Made by a program: the position numbers and the translations under genes. Under the pieces are notes generated by a model. It was not told the DNA's origin and did not search any database. It worked only from the letters and a program-made list of their open reading frames with translations. A stretch of 47,419 nt of DNA from the NCBI GenBank assembly GCA_943358095.1, contig CALRGT010000006.1:1-47419 (forward strand), read 5' to 3'. The DNA comes from an uncultured Candidatus Saccharimonas sp. GTDB lineage: Bacteria > Patescibacteriota > Saccharimonadia > Saccharimonadales > AQU-01. Of this stretch, positions 10,462 to 19,160 are shown piece after piece (the first letter of the stretch is position 1; each line of letters starts with the position of its first letter).

Positions 10462-11289
10462 GTGTATATGAGGAAAGATATCGACACAGCTTATGCGAAA
10501 GTTTCAATCGGCCAGCACTGGCTAGATGACGAGCGGTCACTAGAAGCTATGTGTGCAGGGGCAGACATTAAGGCTGGCGATCATGTGCTAGAAATCGGTC
10601 CTGGCCATGGCACACTTACCAAGAAGTTGATAGATCGAGGCGCCTTTGTGACTGCCGTAGAAATAGACCTTGACCTGACTTATGAACTAAAGGGTAAGTT
10701 TAGTGGCGATAATTTTCGACTTTATGTCGGCAGCATTCTTCAGTTTGACTTCAATACACTACCTAAAGGATACAAAGTTGTCGCTAATATCCCATACTAC
10801 TTAACTAGTAATTTACTTAGACTGTTGTGTGAGAGCACTAATCCATTTTCGTTTGCGTCATTGCTTGTACAAAAGGAAGTAGCCGAAAGAGTTGCAGCAA
10901 AGCCTGGAGATATGAGCTTGCTTAGTGTTAGCGTGCAGTTTTATTGCAATACTGGAGTAGGCCCTGTGGTTCCTGCCAAGTTGTTTTCTCCGCCACCAAA
11001 AGTCGACTCTCAAATACTATTGCTTGAATACACCGGTCCGAAATTTGTAGATGTAGATCGTAAACAGTTCTTCCAGCTAGTTAGAGCGGGCTTTAGTGAA
11101 CGACGCAAAAAGTTGATAAATTCTCTCAGCGGGGGCTTTAATATATCGAAAAAAGACGCCAAATTATTATTAGAGACTGCAGGAATTGATCCTCATAGGC
11201 GAGCACAAGAGTTGTCCTTGATTGACTGGCACAATCTGTATAAGGTAGTGCAGAATTCAAAAGCTCCACCCGCACAAATATATACTTGA
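10462..11289 (+). CDS. rsmA: 16S rRNA dimethyladenosine transferase (start GTG 10462 or ATG 10468)
   Basis: VLEIGPGHGTLTKKLIDRG; VVANIPYYLTSNLLR; VQKEVAERVAAKPGD; FSPPPKVDSQILLL. Confidence 0.95.
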   Translation: MYMRKDIDTAYAKVSIGQHWLDDERSLEAMCAGADIKAGDHVLEIGPGHGTLTKKLIDRGAFVTAVEIDLDLTYELKGKFSGDNFRLYVGSILQFDFNTLPKGYKVVANIPYYLTSNLLRLLCESTNPFSFASLLVQKEVAERVAAKPGDMSLLSVSVQFYCNTGVGPVVPAKLFSPPPKVDSQILLLEYTGPKFVDVDRKQFFQLVRAGFSERRKKLINSLSGGFNISKKDAKLLLETAGIDPHRRAQELSLIDWHNLYKVVQNSKAPPAQIYT

Positions 11290-11314
11290 CGTGTTAAGTA
11301 TTAATATATAGAAT
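11286..11314 (+). promoter_or_regulatory. Promoter of marR-MFS: TTGACG - 17 nt - TAGAAT
   Basis: Overlaps the rsmA stop codon; -10 ends 8 nt before the marR ATG. Confidence 0.6.
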
Positions 11315-11322
11315 TATTCGGT

Positions 11323-11781
11323 ATGAGGCCCATTAATAATACTGGCTATCTTATGCAGAGATTATCTTTTCTGCTAGCTCGTCAGTCGGATCAAATACTA
11401 CAAGAACAATTAGGAATTGGTCATTCACAGTTTAAAATTTTGATGGTGTTAGGCTGGGATCCAAATATTGGACAAAAGTGTATCGCTGACAAGTTGGGCC
11501 AGACAGAGGCAGCTATAAGTCGCCAGATTAAGTTGCTTAAAGAGCTTGGCATGTTAACGAGCGAAATTAATCAGACTAATCGCCGAGAGCATATAACAGT
11601 GCTGACAGCAAAGGGGCAGAGGCTGACCGACAAGGCGTTGGAAGTGCTGAACAGTTATCATGCACCAATGTTTGAGCTATTAAGCGACAAACAGAATGAA
11701 CGATTGCACGAAAGTTTATCGATAATGCACGAGTACGTATGCAGAAACGAAAAACCGGGCATCAAACACGGACTTGAATAA
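11323..11781 (+). CDS. MarR-family transcriptional regulator
   Basis: Winged-helix: LGIGHSQFKILMVLGWDPNIGQKCIADKLGQTEAAISRQIKLLKELGMLTSEINQTNRREHITVLTAKGQ. Confidence 0.9.
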   Translation: MRPINNTGYLMQRLSFLLARQSDQILQEQLGIGHSQFKILMVLGWDPNIGQKCIADKLGQTEAAISRQIKLLKELGMLTSEINQTNRREHITVLTAKGQRLTDKALEVLNSYHAPMFELLSDKQNERLHESLSIMHEYVCRNEKPGIKHGLE

Positions 11782-11805
11782 AAATAATAGAGGATAGGGA
11801 TAAAA

Positions 11806-13095
11806 GTGGAAAAATTGAAGAGTAACCTTAATAGTCGTCTAGAAAAAAAGGCGCTACCAATAGTAATATTGACCATCTTTTTAGATGTGCTCGGTGTTGG
11901 TATATTGATGCCAGTATTGCCGCAATTAATATTTAGAATATTTGAGCCAGCTGGCTACAGCTACCACACATCTCTAATAATTTTGGGTTGGCTGACAGCT
12001 ATTTATCCATTGATGCAGTTTTTGTCTACGCCAATTCTTGGTCAGCTAAGTGACAGGTACGGCCGTAAGTCTATACTTGGATTCAGCCTTTTTGGTACAG
12101 CAATAGGCTACGCCTTGTTTGCCATAGGTATTATCACCAAGAACATTCCTCTGTTATTTTTCGCTCGAGCTATGGACGGTATAACTGGTGGAAACTTGAG
12201 TGTTGCAAGGGCTGTAATTGCCGATGTTAGTCCTCCTGAAAAGCGAACCAAGAACTTTGGTTTGATTGGGGCAGCATTTGGTTTTGGATTTGTTATGGGG
12301 CCATATATTGGAGCCCGATTAGCAGCTCCAAACGTTTCATTTTTTGGTCTACTTAATACGCCGCACTGGTTTGGTCCGGCAGTTCCATTTTGGTTCACTG
12401 CAATTCTGAGTGTTGTTAACACGCTGTTAGTCCTATTTATTTTGCCAGAAACTCACAAGCACATTAACACTAAGCTCAAAATGGCATGGACTAAGTCTAT
12501 AGACAACATTCGACACGCCGCTGCTCACCCATCCCTTAGGATAATTTTTGCATCTGAATTCTTGTTCTGGGGAGGCTTCACCTTCTTTACTACATTCTTC
12601 CAGATTCTGTTGATTCAAAAACTCGGCTTTAAGGTTAACAATGTTGGAGATTTCTTTGCTTATATCGGTGTATGTATTGCGTTAACGCAGGGATTATTAA
12701 CACCAAGACTCGCCAAGCGCTTTACCAACCAACAGATTCTTAGGGTTAGTATTCCAGGTTTAGGTTTTGCATTATTTCTACAGACATTGCCACACAACAC
12801 TACTCAGCTATTGATGGTCGCTCCATTCATTGCTCTATTTAATGGTCTAACTATGGCTAACATCTCGGCGCTAGTTAGTCTTTCTGCTGACAAGAAAATT
12901 CAGGGTGAAGTTCTTGGAATCGAAGCTAGCGTTCAAGCTTTGGCTCAAGCCATACCGGCAATTATTGCTGGCTACATTGCGGTACTTGGTGTTAGCGTGC
13001 CTGTAATAGTCGGCGGGTCAGTAGTTCTTGCTGGTGGGTTAGTATTTAACTTGTTCTACCGTTCGGCCAAAACTCCGGTTAGTGACGCTACGTAA
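11806..13095 (+). CDS. MFS drug:H+ antiporter (DHA1/TetA-like), GTG start
   Basis: LDVLGVGILMPVLPQLI; motif A GQLSDRYGRKSILG; 12-TM pattern; directly follows the MarR gene. Confidence 0.88.
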   Translation: MEKLKSNLNSRLEKKALPIVILTIFLDVLGVGILMPVLPQLIFRIFEPAGYSYHTSLIILGWLTAIYPLMQFLSTPILGQLSDRYGRKSILGFSLFGTAIGYALFAIGIITKNIPLLFFARAMDGITGGNLSVARAVIADVSPPEKRTKNFGLIGAAFGFGFVMGPYIGARLAAPNVSFFGLLNTPHWFGPAVPFWFTAILSVVNTLLVLFILPETHKHINTKLKMAWTKSIDNIRHAAAHPSLRIIFASEFLFWGGFTFFTTFFQILLIQKLGFKVNNVGDFFAYIGVCIALTQGLLTPRLAKRFTNQQILRVSIPGLGFALFLQTLPHNTTQLLMVAPFIALFNGLTMANISALVSLSADKKIQGEVLGIEASVQALAQAIPAIIAGYIAVLGVSVPVIVGGSVVLAGGLVFNLFYRSAKTPVSDAT

Positions 13096-13101
13096 AAGCT
13101 A

Positions 13102-13131
13102 TAGACATAAGCAGTGTTATTCTGGTATAAT
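13102..13131 (+). promoter_or_regulatory. Promoter of ssrA: TAGACA - 18 nt - TATAAT (extended TGG)
   Basis: -35-like TAGACA 13102-13107, -10 TATAAT 13126-13131 preceded by TGG; about 28 nt upstream of the mature tmRNA 5' end. Confidence 0.7.
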
Positions 13132-13159
13132 ATACTTACTGTCGTAAGGCGGTATATGT

Positions 13160-13550
13160 GGGGCTGAATTTAAGCTCGACGTCGGTCCTTCTCGGTTAGA
13201 TCAGCAGGTCGCTTGCTTAGCGTTATAGGGCAAAATTGTAATTGCAAACGCTTTTACTCGCGTACGAGATTTTGTAGCTAGTGCTTTTGCACCAAGCGCA
13301 ATGTTCGCCGGCGCAACAGCTTAAGTTACGACTTAATGCCGTGCCACGCAAGACGCCAAATATTGTAATGGTACGCCAAATCATTTGGCCGCTCATTATC
13401 GATAATCCGTAGATAGTGCTAAGACTTTCGGATTAAACGCTCTGACTTTTTGATTGTTTCTATGTCAGACGTATTCAAACAATCTACACCTGTAGGATAG
13501 ACTAACTGTTAGGCTAACGGACGCGGGGGCGGTACCCGCCAGCTCCTCCA
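13160..13550 (+). ncRNA. ssrA: tmRNA (transfer-messenger RNA), one-piece, encoded CCA; putative tag ANAFTRVRDFVASAFAPSAMFAGATA*
   Basis: 5' GGGGCTGA and 3' CAGCTCC-T-CCA form a 7-bp acceptor stem with G3-U70; GGACGCGGG...CCCGCCAGCTCC 3' end; GCAAAC resume site at 13244 and TAA at 13322-13324. Confidence 0.93.
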
Positions 13551-13559
13551 TAGTAAACA

Positions 13560-13585
13560 CCTCACTTTAAAAGAGTGGGGTTTTT
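13560..13585 (+). terminator. Intrinsic terminator of ssrA
   Basis: CCTCACT-ttaaaag-AGTGGGG stem-loop followed by TTTTT. Confidence 0.85.
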
Positions 13586-13643
13586 GCTTTTTATGAGTAG
13601 ATAAAATCACTACATTTTAAGAATATTTGATAAGATGGTTGTA

Positions 13644-14279
13644 ATGGATAAGTCTTCACAAAGAGAACATAATATTCGCTCACTAGCTTGGGGTCTGACA
13701 GTGCTTGTAGCATTTGTGGCGATAATTGGTTGGGGTCAAAGCTTGCAATGGCAACTAGATAGCTTGTCGACCTATCAAATCTTTCCACTACTCGGTCTTG
13801 TTGCTTTTAGTCTGCTGTGGTCGCATTATATGGTCGGAGCTTTGCAGCGCTATTTAAAGCTCGACCACGCGGTTTTCAAAAATTATTACGAACTGACTGG
13901 TTATGCTGTACTGTTGGCGATTTTGCTTCACCCCGGACTACTGATCTGGCAGCTCTGGCAAGATGGTGTTGGGTTGCCGCCAAACAGCTATCTAACATAC
14001 GTTGGCAAAAGCATGCACGCTACGGTGATTTTAGGTACTATAAGCCTTGTGCTGTTTTTAGCTTACGAATTACGACGGATTTTTGGTAACAAAAGCTGGT
14101 GGAAATTTATAAGCTCAGCTTCTGACATTGGTATGTTGCTGATTGTGGTTCACTCATTACGACTGGGATCTCAACTACAATATGGCTGGTTACAGACAGT
14201 ATGGTATTTTTATGGAATTAGTCTAATCATAGCGCTAATTTATAAATACCTACATCGTCAACCACAAAAATCTCTGTAA
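13644..14279 (+). CDS. Ferric-reductase-like / cytochrome b-like TM protein (start revised to ATG 13644)
   Basis: About 6 TM segments; YYELTGYAVLLAILLHPGLLIW and KSWWKFISSASDIGMLLIVVHSLRLG resemble the heme-His helices of ferric reductase-like TM domains. Confidence 0.5.
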   Translation: MDKSSQREHNIRSLAWGLTVLVAFVAIIGWGQSLQWQLDSLSTYQIFPLLGLVAFSLLWSHYMVGALQRYLKLDHAVFKNYYELTGYAVLLAILLHPGLLIWQLWQDGVGLPPNSYLTYVGKSMHATVILGTISLVLFLAYELRRIFGNKSWWKFISSASDIGMLLIVVHSLRLGSQLQYGWLQTVWYFYGISLIIALIYKYLHRQPQKSL

Positions 14280-14353
14280 GTTTCTAGACTTTATTCTATA
14301 TAATATTGGCTTTAAAACTTCTATCAGAACAACAAACAAGGTAAACTAATAAT

Positions 14354-15799
14354 ATGAACTATTTTGTCACCACCTCTATTCCGTATGTTAATGGCGAGCC
14401 ACACATTGGGCACGCAATGGAACTTGTACTTGCAGACGTGTTAGCGAGAGCTGCACGGCAACAAGGCAAGCCAGTGATATTTTCTACTGGAACAGACGAG
14501 CACGGTAGTAAAGTGGCCGAAAAAGCCGAATCGCTAAAACTCAAACCTAAAGAATTCGCAGATAAGATTAGTCAGCAATTTCGTGACTTACAGAAGCTAC
14601 TCGACATCAGTAATGACCGGTTTATTCGTACTACTGACGCAGGTCACGAACAGCGTGCACAAATTATTTGGAAAGCAATCGAAAAAGACGTCTACAAAAG
14701 CAAGTATATCGGCTTGTACTGTGTTGGTTGTGAGGCCTACGTTACAGAAGCAGTTGCTAAAGAAAACGCTGGAGTGTGCCCACATCACAAAACCCCATAT
14801 CAAAAATTAGAAGAAGAAAACTACTTTTTTAAACTTTCTAAGTATGGTCCAGAAATCCAGAAAGCGATTGACTCTGGAGCTTTTCAAATTCTGCCAGCAA
14901 CTAGAAAGCACGAAATTCTACACCTCATCAAAGAAGGGCTAGAAGATATTAGTATTTCACGGCCAAAAGAAAAAATATCTTGGGGAATAGCTGTTCCTGG
15001 TGACCCTAATCAAGTTATGTATGTTTGGTTTGAGGCACTAATGAACTATATTACAGTTCTTGGTTATCCTGAGCACGAAGACTTTAAGACTTTTTGGCCA
15101 GCAAATGTTCAAGTAATCGGTAAGGATATATTGCGTTTCCATGCGGCAATTTGGCCTGGAATGTTGTTGGCCCTCGGCCTTCCGTTGCCTAAGGCCCTAT
15201 ATGTCCACGGTTTTGTTAATATTAACGGTGAGAAAATCAGTAAAAGTCTTGGTAATGTAGTTCACCCTAAGGAAATCGTTGATAAATACGGCGTAGATGC
15301 CTTTAGGTATTACTTCCTGCGTCATATTCCTAGCTATGGCGACGGCGTTTTTACGTGGGAACTAATAGACAAAGCCTATAACAACGAGTTGGCTAATGAG
15401 TTGGGTAACGCCGTACAAAGAACAGTCGTTATGATTCAGAAGTATCAAAATGGTTTGATAGGTGATATTCCATCCTTTGAGCACGATGTTGCTCAGTATA
15501 ATGAGGCTTTGGAGCTGTGCAAGTTCGATAGGGCTTTGGATGAAGTTTGGGAGAAGGTTCGTGGGCTTAACCAATATATCGACGAAGAGAAGCCATGGAC
15601 TCTCGCCAAAAATAAGGAAGATGATCATTTAAAGGAAGTATTGGCTTACCAAGTTAGTTGTTTGCTGCAAATTGCCGACATGTTGACGCCGTTCTTGCCT
15701 TCTACTGCTGAAAAAATTAAAAATATTTTAGGCACCGGCATTGTTCAGGTCACCGAGACTACCCTATTCCCTAGACTTTTAGATGCCACTAAGGCGTAA
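14354..15799 (+). CDS. metG: Methionyl-tRNA synthetase
   Basis: TSIPYVNGEPHIGHAMELVLADVLAR (HIGH); GEKISKSLGN (KMSKS-like); YVWFEALMNYITVLG. Confidence 0.97.
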   Translation: MNYFVTTSIPYVNGEPHIGHAMELVLADVLARAARQQGKPVIFSTGTDEHGSKVAEKAESLKLKPKEFADKISQQFRDLQKLLDISNDRFIRTTDAGHEQRAQIIWKAIEKDVYKSKYIGLYCVGCEAYVTEAVAKENAGVCPHHKTPYQKLEEENYFFKLSKYGPEIQKAIDSGAFQILPATRKHEILHLIKEGLEDISISRPKEKISWGIAVPGDPNQVMYVWFEALMNYITVLGYPEHEDFKTFWPANVQVIGKDILRFHAAIWPGMLLALGLPLPKALYVHGFVNINGEKISKSLGNVVHPKEIVDKYGVDAFRYYFLRHIPSYGDGVFTWELIDKAYNNELANELGNAVQRTVVMIQKYQNGLIGDIPSFEHDVAQYNEALELCKFDRALDEVWEKVRGLNQYIDEEKPWTLAKNKEDDHLKEVLAYQVSCLLQIADMLTPFLPSTAEKIKNILGTGIVQVTETTLFPRLLDATKA

Positions 15800-15807
15800 T
15801 AAATAAC

Positions 15808-16620
15808 ATGAAGCAAGACGAATCTGCCGCTCAGTCAATCGTTATGAAGTCTGAGATTTTTGACACACATTGCCATATTCAATTTGACGATTATGGGCTT
15901 GATCCGGCTGATGTGATCGAATCGGCGCGGCTGGCTGGTGTAACTAGAATGATGGCAGTCGGTTGTTCGTTGCACGATAGTCAGCAGGCAATTGAGATAG
16001 CCTCAAAATACGATAATGTGTGGGCAAGCATAGGCCTGCATCCTCATGAGGCTAGTCGATATGTAGATGACGAATCAGCCATTCAGTCGTTTCGTGGTAA
16101 AGCTACTAGTCCAAAGGTTGTAGCAATAGGCGAGACTGGGCTAGATTACTTCTATAATCATTCATCAAAAGAAGATCAAAAAAAGATGCTAAGACTTCAG
16201 CTAGACATTGCCAGTCAGCACGACTTAGCATTAATATTTCATATCCGCGAGGCATTTGATGATTTTTGGGAGATTTTTGATACCTACACAGGCATAAGAG
16301 GGGTTGTTCATAGCTTTACGGCTGGCCCGAAGGAGTTGGCTCAGGTATTAGAACGTGGACTTTATGTTGGCTTGAACGGAATCATAACTTTTACAAAAAA
16401 TGTTGAGCAGTTGGAGGCGATTAAATCTATGCCTTTGCAGTCAATATTACTGGAGACAGATGCGCCCTTCTTGACCCCTGTTCCGTTAAGAGGTACAATC
16501 TGTTCGCCAGAACACGCAAGATTGACGGCAGAATTCTTGGCTAAACTAAGGGATGAATCTATCGAATTGGTAGCCTCAGTAACTACGCTGAATGCCCTAA
16601 ATTTATTTAGAATAAAATAA
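15808..16620 (+). CDS. tatD: TatD-family deoxyribonuclease
   Basis: FDTHCHIQFDDYG; WASIGLHPHEA; AIGETGLDYFY; LIFHIREAFDDF; LLETDAPFLTP. Confidence 0.93.
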   Translation: MKQDESAAQSIVMKSEIFDTHCHIQFDDYGLDPADVIESARLAGVTRMMAVGCSLHDSQQAIEIASKYDNVWASIGLHPHEASRYVDDESAIQSFRGKATSPKVVAIGETGLDYFYNHSSKEDQKKMLRLQLDIASQHDLALIFHIREAFDDFWEIFDTYTGIRGVVHSFTAGPKELAQVLERGLYVGLNGIITFTKNVEQLEAIKSMPLQSILLETDAPFLTPVPLRGTICSPEHARLTAEFLAKLRDESIELVASVTTLNALNLFRIK

Positions 16621-16651
16621 TTCAGACCACAACTCTAGGCAGTAAAATATT

Positions 16652-17806
16652 ATGAAAAATAAGACAATTTATTTAGATTATGCAGCAGCAACGCCTGTCG
16701 ATAAGACGGTCTTGGCGGCTATGTTGCCTTATTTTAGTGATAAGTTTTACAATCCGTCAGCTAATTATTTGGCTGCTCATGAAGTTAGCGAAGACTTAAA
16801 ATTAGCCAGACAAAAAGTAGCAAATATATTGGGTGTACGTTCCAGTGAAATTATCTTTACTTCTGGTGGTACGGAAGCAAATAACTTGGCGATAAATGGC
16901 ATAATGAGCCAATATCCAGATGCGAATGTCGTTGTTAGCAGTACTGACCATCATTCTGTTTTAGAGCCGGCAAGTAAGTACGATCACAGGCTAGTACCAG
17001 TCAATCAAAAGGGTGATATAGATATGATTGCGCTCGATAAGGCTATCGACGACAACACCGTACTTGTAAGTGTTATGTATGCTAATAACGAGATAGGCAC
17101 GATTAGTCCAGTCAAGGACATTGCAAAGATGATAGAGGCAAAGTTAAAGCAACGACAAGCTGGCAAGACAAATAAATTACCTCTACTCCTGCACACCGAT
17201 GCTTGCCAAGCCGGTGCTTATCTAGACTTGCATATTAGTCGCCTTGGAGTGGATTTGATGACGCTTAATGGTGGCAAGATATATGGGCCGAAGCAATCCG
17301 GTGTTTTGATGGTAAAAACTGGGGTAAATCTTGCGGCTCAAATACTTGGTGGCGGCCAGGAGGCTAGTCGTCGTAGTGGTACCGAGAATGTGGCTGGTTG
17401 TATAGGTTTTGGAACGGCTCTTGAACTTGTCCAGAACCGTCGCAGTCTTGAAGTTCTCCGGTTGACTGAATTACGAGATTTATTCATCAAAAAACTTATA
17501 AATACTATTGATGGCTGTGTGATTAACGGTTCGTTGTCTCGTAGGCTTCCAAACAATGTCCATGTTACTTTCCCTGGGGTAGATAATGAGCGTTTAATGA
17601 TGGAATTAGATGAAGTGGGAATATTGTGTGCAGTTGGATCGGCTTGTTCGGCATCCAGCGACGAGCCATCACACGTCTTAAAAGCTATAGGGCTATCTGA
17701 TGCAGAAGCAGAATCATCTCTACGTTTCACTATGGGTATAGATACAAATAACAAAGATATCGACAAGTTGATCGGTGAGTTAAAAAGGCTTGTTTTCACT
17801 AAGTAA
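16652..17806 (+). CDS. iscS: Cysteine desulfurase (IscS/NifS)
   Basis: IYLDYAAATPVDKTVL; TSGGTEANNLAINGI; LLHTDACQAGAYLDL; LTLNGGKIYGPKQSG-type PLP site; VGSACSASSDEPSHVLKAIG. Confidence 0.95.
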   Translation: MKNKTIYLDYAAATPVDKTVLAAMLPYFSDKFYNPSANYLAAHEVSEDLKLARQKVANILGVRSSEIIFTSGGTEANNLAINGIMSQYPDANVVVSSTDHHSVLEPASKYDHRLVPVNQKGDIDMIALDKAIDDNTVLVSVMYANNEIGTISPVKDIAKMIEAKLKQRQAGKTNKLPLLLHTDACQAGAYLDLHISRLGVDLMTLNGGKIYGPKQSGVLMVKTGVNLAAQILGGGQEASRRSGTENVAGCIGFGTALELVQNRRSLEVLRLTELRDLFIKKLINTIDGCVINGSLSRRLPNNVHVTFPGVDNERLMMELDEVGILCAVGSACSASSDEPSHVLKAIGLSDAEAESSLRFTMGIDTNNKDIDKLIGELKRLVFTK

Positions 17807-17935
17807 GTATTTAGTGTTTTGCGGCGCCTTCTACAGATTAAAATATATAGTCTTAATTGTTTCTTTTATGACTATTTTGGAGTATATTTAATAGTAAAGC
17901 TTAAGTGCTAATGTTAATAAGTAGGTGGGAAACTT

Positions 17936-18595
17936 GTGAATCTGACGACCTTGATAGTGATATTGGCAGGAATCATCGTGTTATCTGCTGCTTTGATTTG
18001 GCTGATTCTCAGAGATAAAGACGCTCCCTCCAAGGATAAAAAGAGTAAGCTAAAGCAATCAAAGGATGAAGCCAGTAAGCCTAAGGGTGAGGCTTATAGC
18101 GACACGGCAGAAGCTGATGTTGAGCATATATTTAATGATGAGTTTCGTGAAGAGCTACGCAACAGGGGTAGACTACACTTCGAGAAAATTATTAGCGAAA
18201 ATGCTATGTTTCTGCAGCAAGACTTACGAATTACCACTTCTCAGCTCAATGACTACATGAAGGACGAGATTACTCGCACTCTTCAAGAAGAGTTTACTAA
18301 GTACGAAGAGTCCATTGCTGATGCTAAGAAGATAGCTATTGAATCTATCAACAAGACTCAAACTGTCATAGAACAACAGAGACAAATGCTTGGTGATCAG
18401 CTACAAAAACAAATTGCTGGAGAAAAGGATAGTTTGTTGTCGAGATTTGACGAGAACATGGCCGAAATTGTGAATCATTATGTATTGGCAGCAATTGGAG
18501 ACCAGATTGACCTCAGTGATCAGCTAGAATATATCCTTAACGATCTAGAGGCCAATAAAGAACAAATTATTGAGGATATTCGTAATGGAGCATAG
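17936..18595 (+). CDS. atpF: F-type ATP synthase b-like subunit (GTG start)
   Basis: Single N-terminal TM plus long charged helix; first gene of the ATP synthase cluster. Confidence 0.65.
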   Translation: MNLTTLIVILAGIIVLSAALIWLILRDKDAPSKDKKSKLKQSKDEASKPKGEAYSDTAEADVEHIFNDEFREELRNRGRLHFEKIISENAMFLQQDLRITTSQLNDYMKDEITRTLQEEFTKYEESIADAKKIAIESINKTQTVIEQQRQMLGDQLQKQIAGEKDSLLSRFDENMAEIVNHYVLAAIGDQIDLSDQLEYILNDLEANKEQIIEDIRNGA

Positions 18596-19160
18596 CTTTG
18601 TCGTTAAGCAGAAATCCCTAGAGTTGCCATTGCCAGTGGTTAGTCTAACTGATTTGAACAGGTTGCAAAGGGAACTCGAGGCTATTGATGTTTTTTTGAT
18701 TCAAGCGGCTGTTCGTAAATCAGGGGAATCTATGGCTCTACCCAGAACTACCCGTAACCTTGATAACATAGTTCAGTTAAATAAATTGAATTTGTTGGTA
18801 AAGGAAGACAGAGTTAAGTTGGGGGAATTCATTAAATCTGTTCGACTAAATGCCCCAAAAGTTCATATCAGTTTTGCGTCTGATCCTTCTGCTGCGTTTA
18901 TTCAGAAAATTGCATCATGGTTTAGAACTAATGCTCATCCGTTAACAATATTGCAGATAGGCTTACAGCCAACTATAGCGGCTGGTTGTATCGTCCGCAC
19001 AACGAACAGCTACTTCGACCTCAGTATTCGTAAGGATTTTCAGAAAAAACGCCAACTTCTTGTCGAGACAGTAAGAAACGTTAGAATATCTGATCAGGCA
19101 AGAGTTGTGCCTGTGTTAGAGGCTGAACCAATGCTTTCTGGAGTTCAGACCAATGGCTGA
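18585..19160 (+). CDS. atpH: F-type ATP synthase delta-like subunit (start revised to ATG 18585)
   Basis: Position between atpF and atpA; C-terminal IGLQPTIAAGCIVRTTNSYFDLSIRKDFQKK resembles the delta C-terminus. Confidence 0.6.
   Translation: MEHSFVVKQKSLELPLPVVSLTDLNRLQRELEAIDVFLIQAAVRKSGESMALPRTTRNLDNIVQLNKLNLLVKEDRVKLGEFIKSVRLNAPKVHISFASDPSAAFIQKIASWFRTNAHPLTILQIGLQPTIAAGCIVRTTNSYFDLSIRKDFQKKRQLLVETVRNVRISDQARVVPVLEAEPMLSGVQTNG

Noticed and set aside
13817-14089. 90-aa alternative-frame ORF inside the cytochrome-like gene
   Set aside because: Within the coding frame of a clear multi-TM protein; Arg/Cys-rich frame-shadow composition.
17338-17799. 153-aa antisense ORF within iscS
   Set aside because: Fully opposite a confident CDS; Ser/Pro-rich translation typical of the antisense frame; no own initiation signals.
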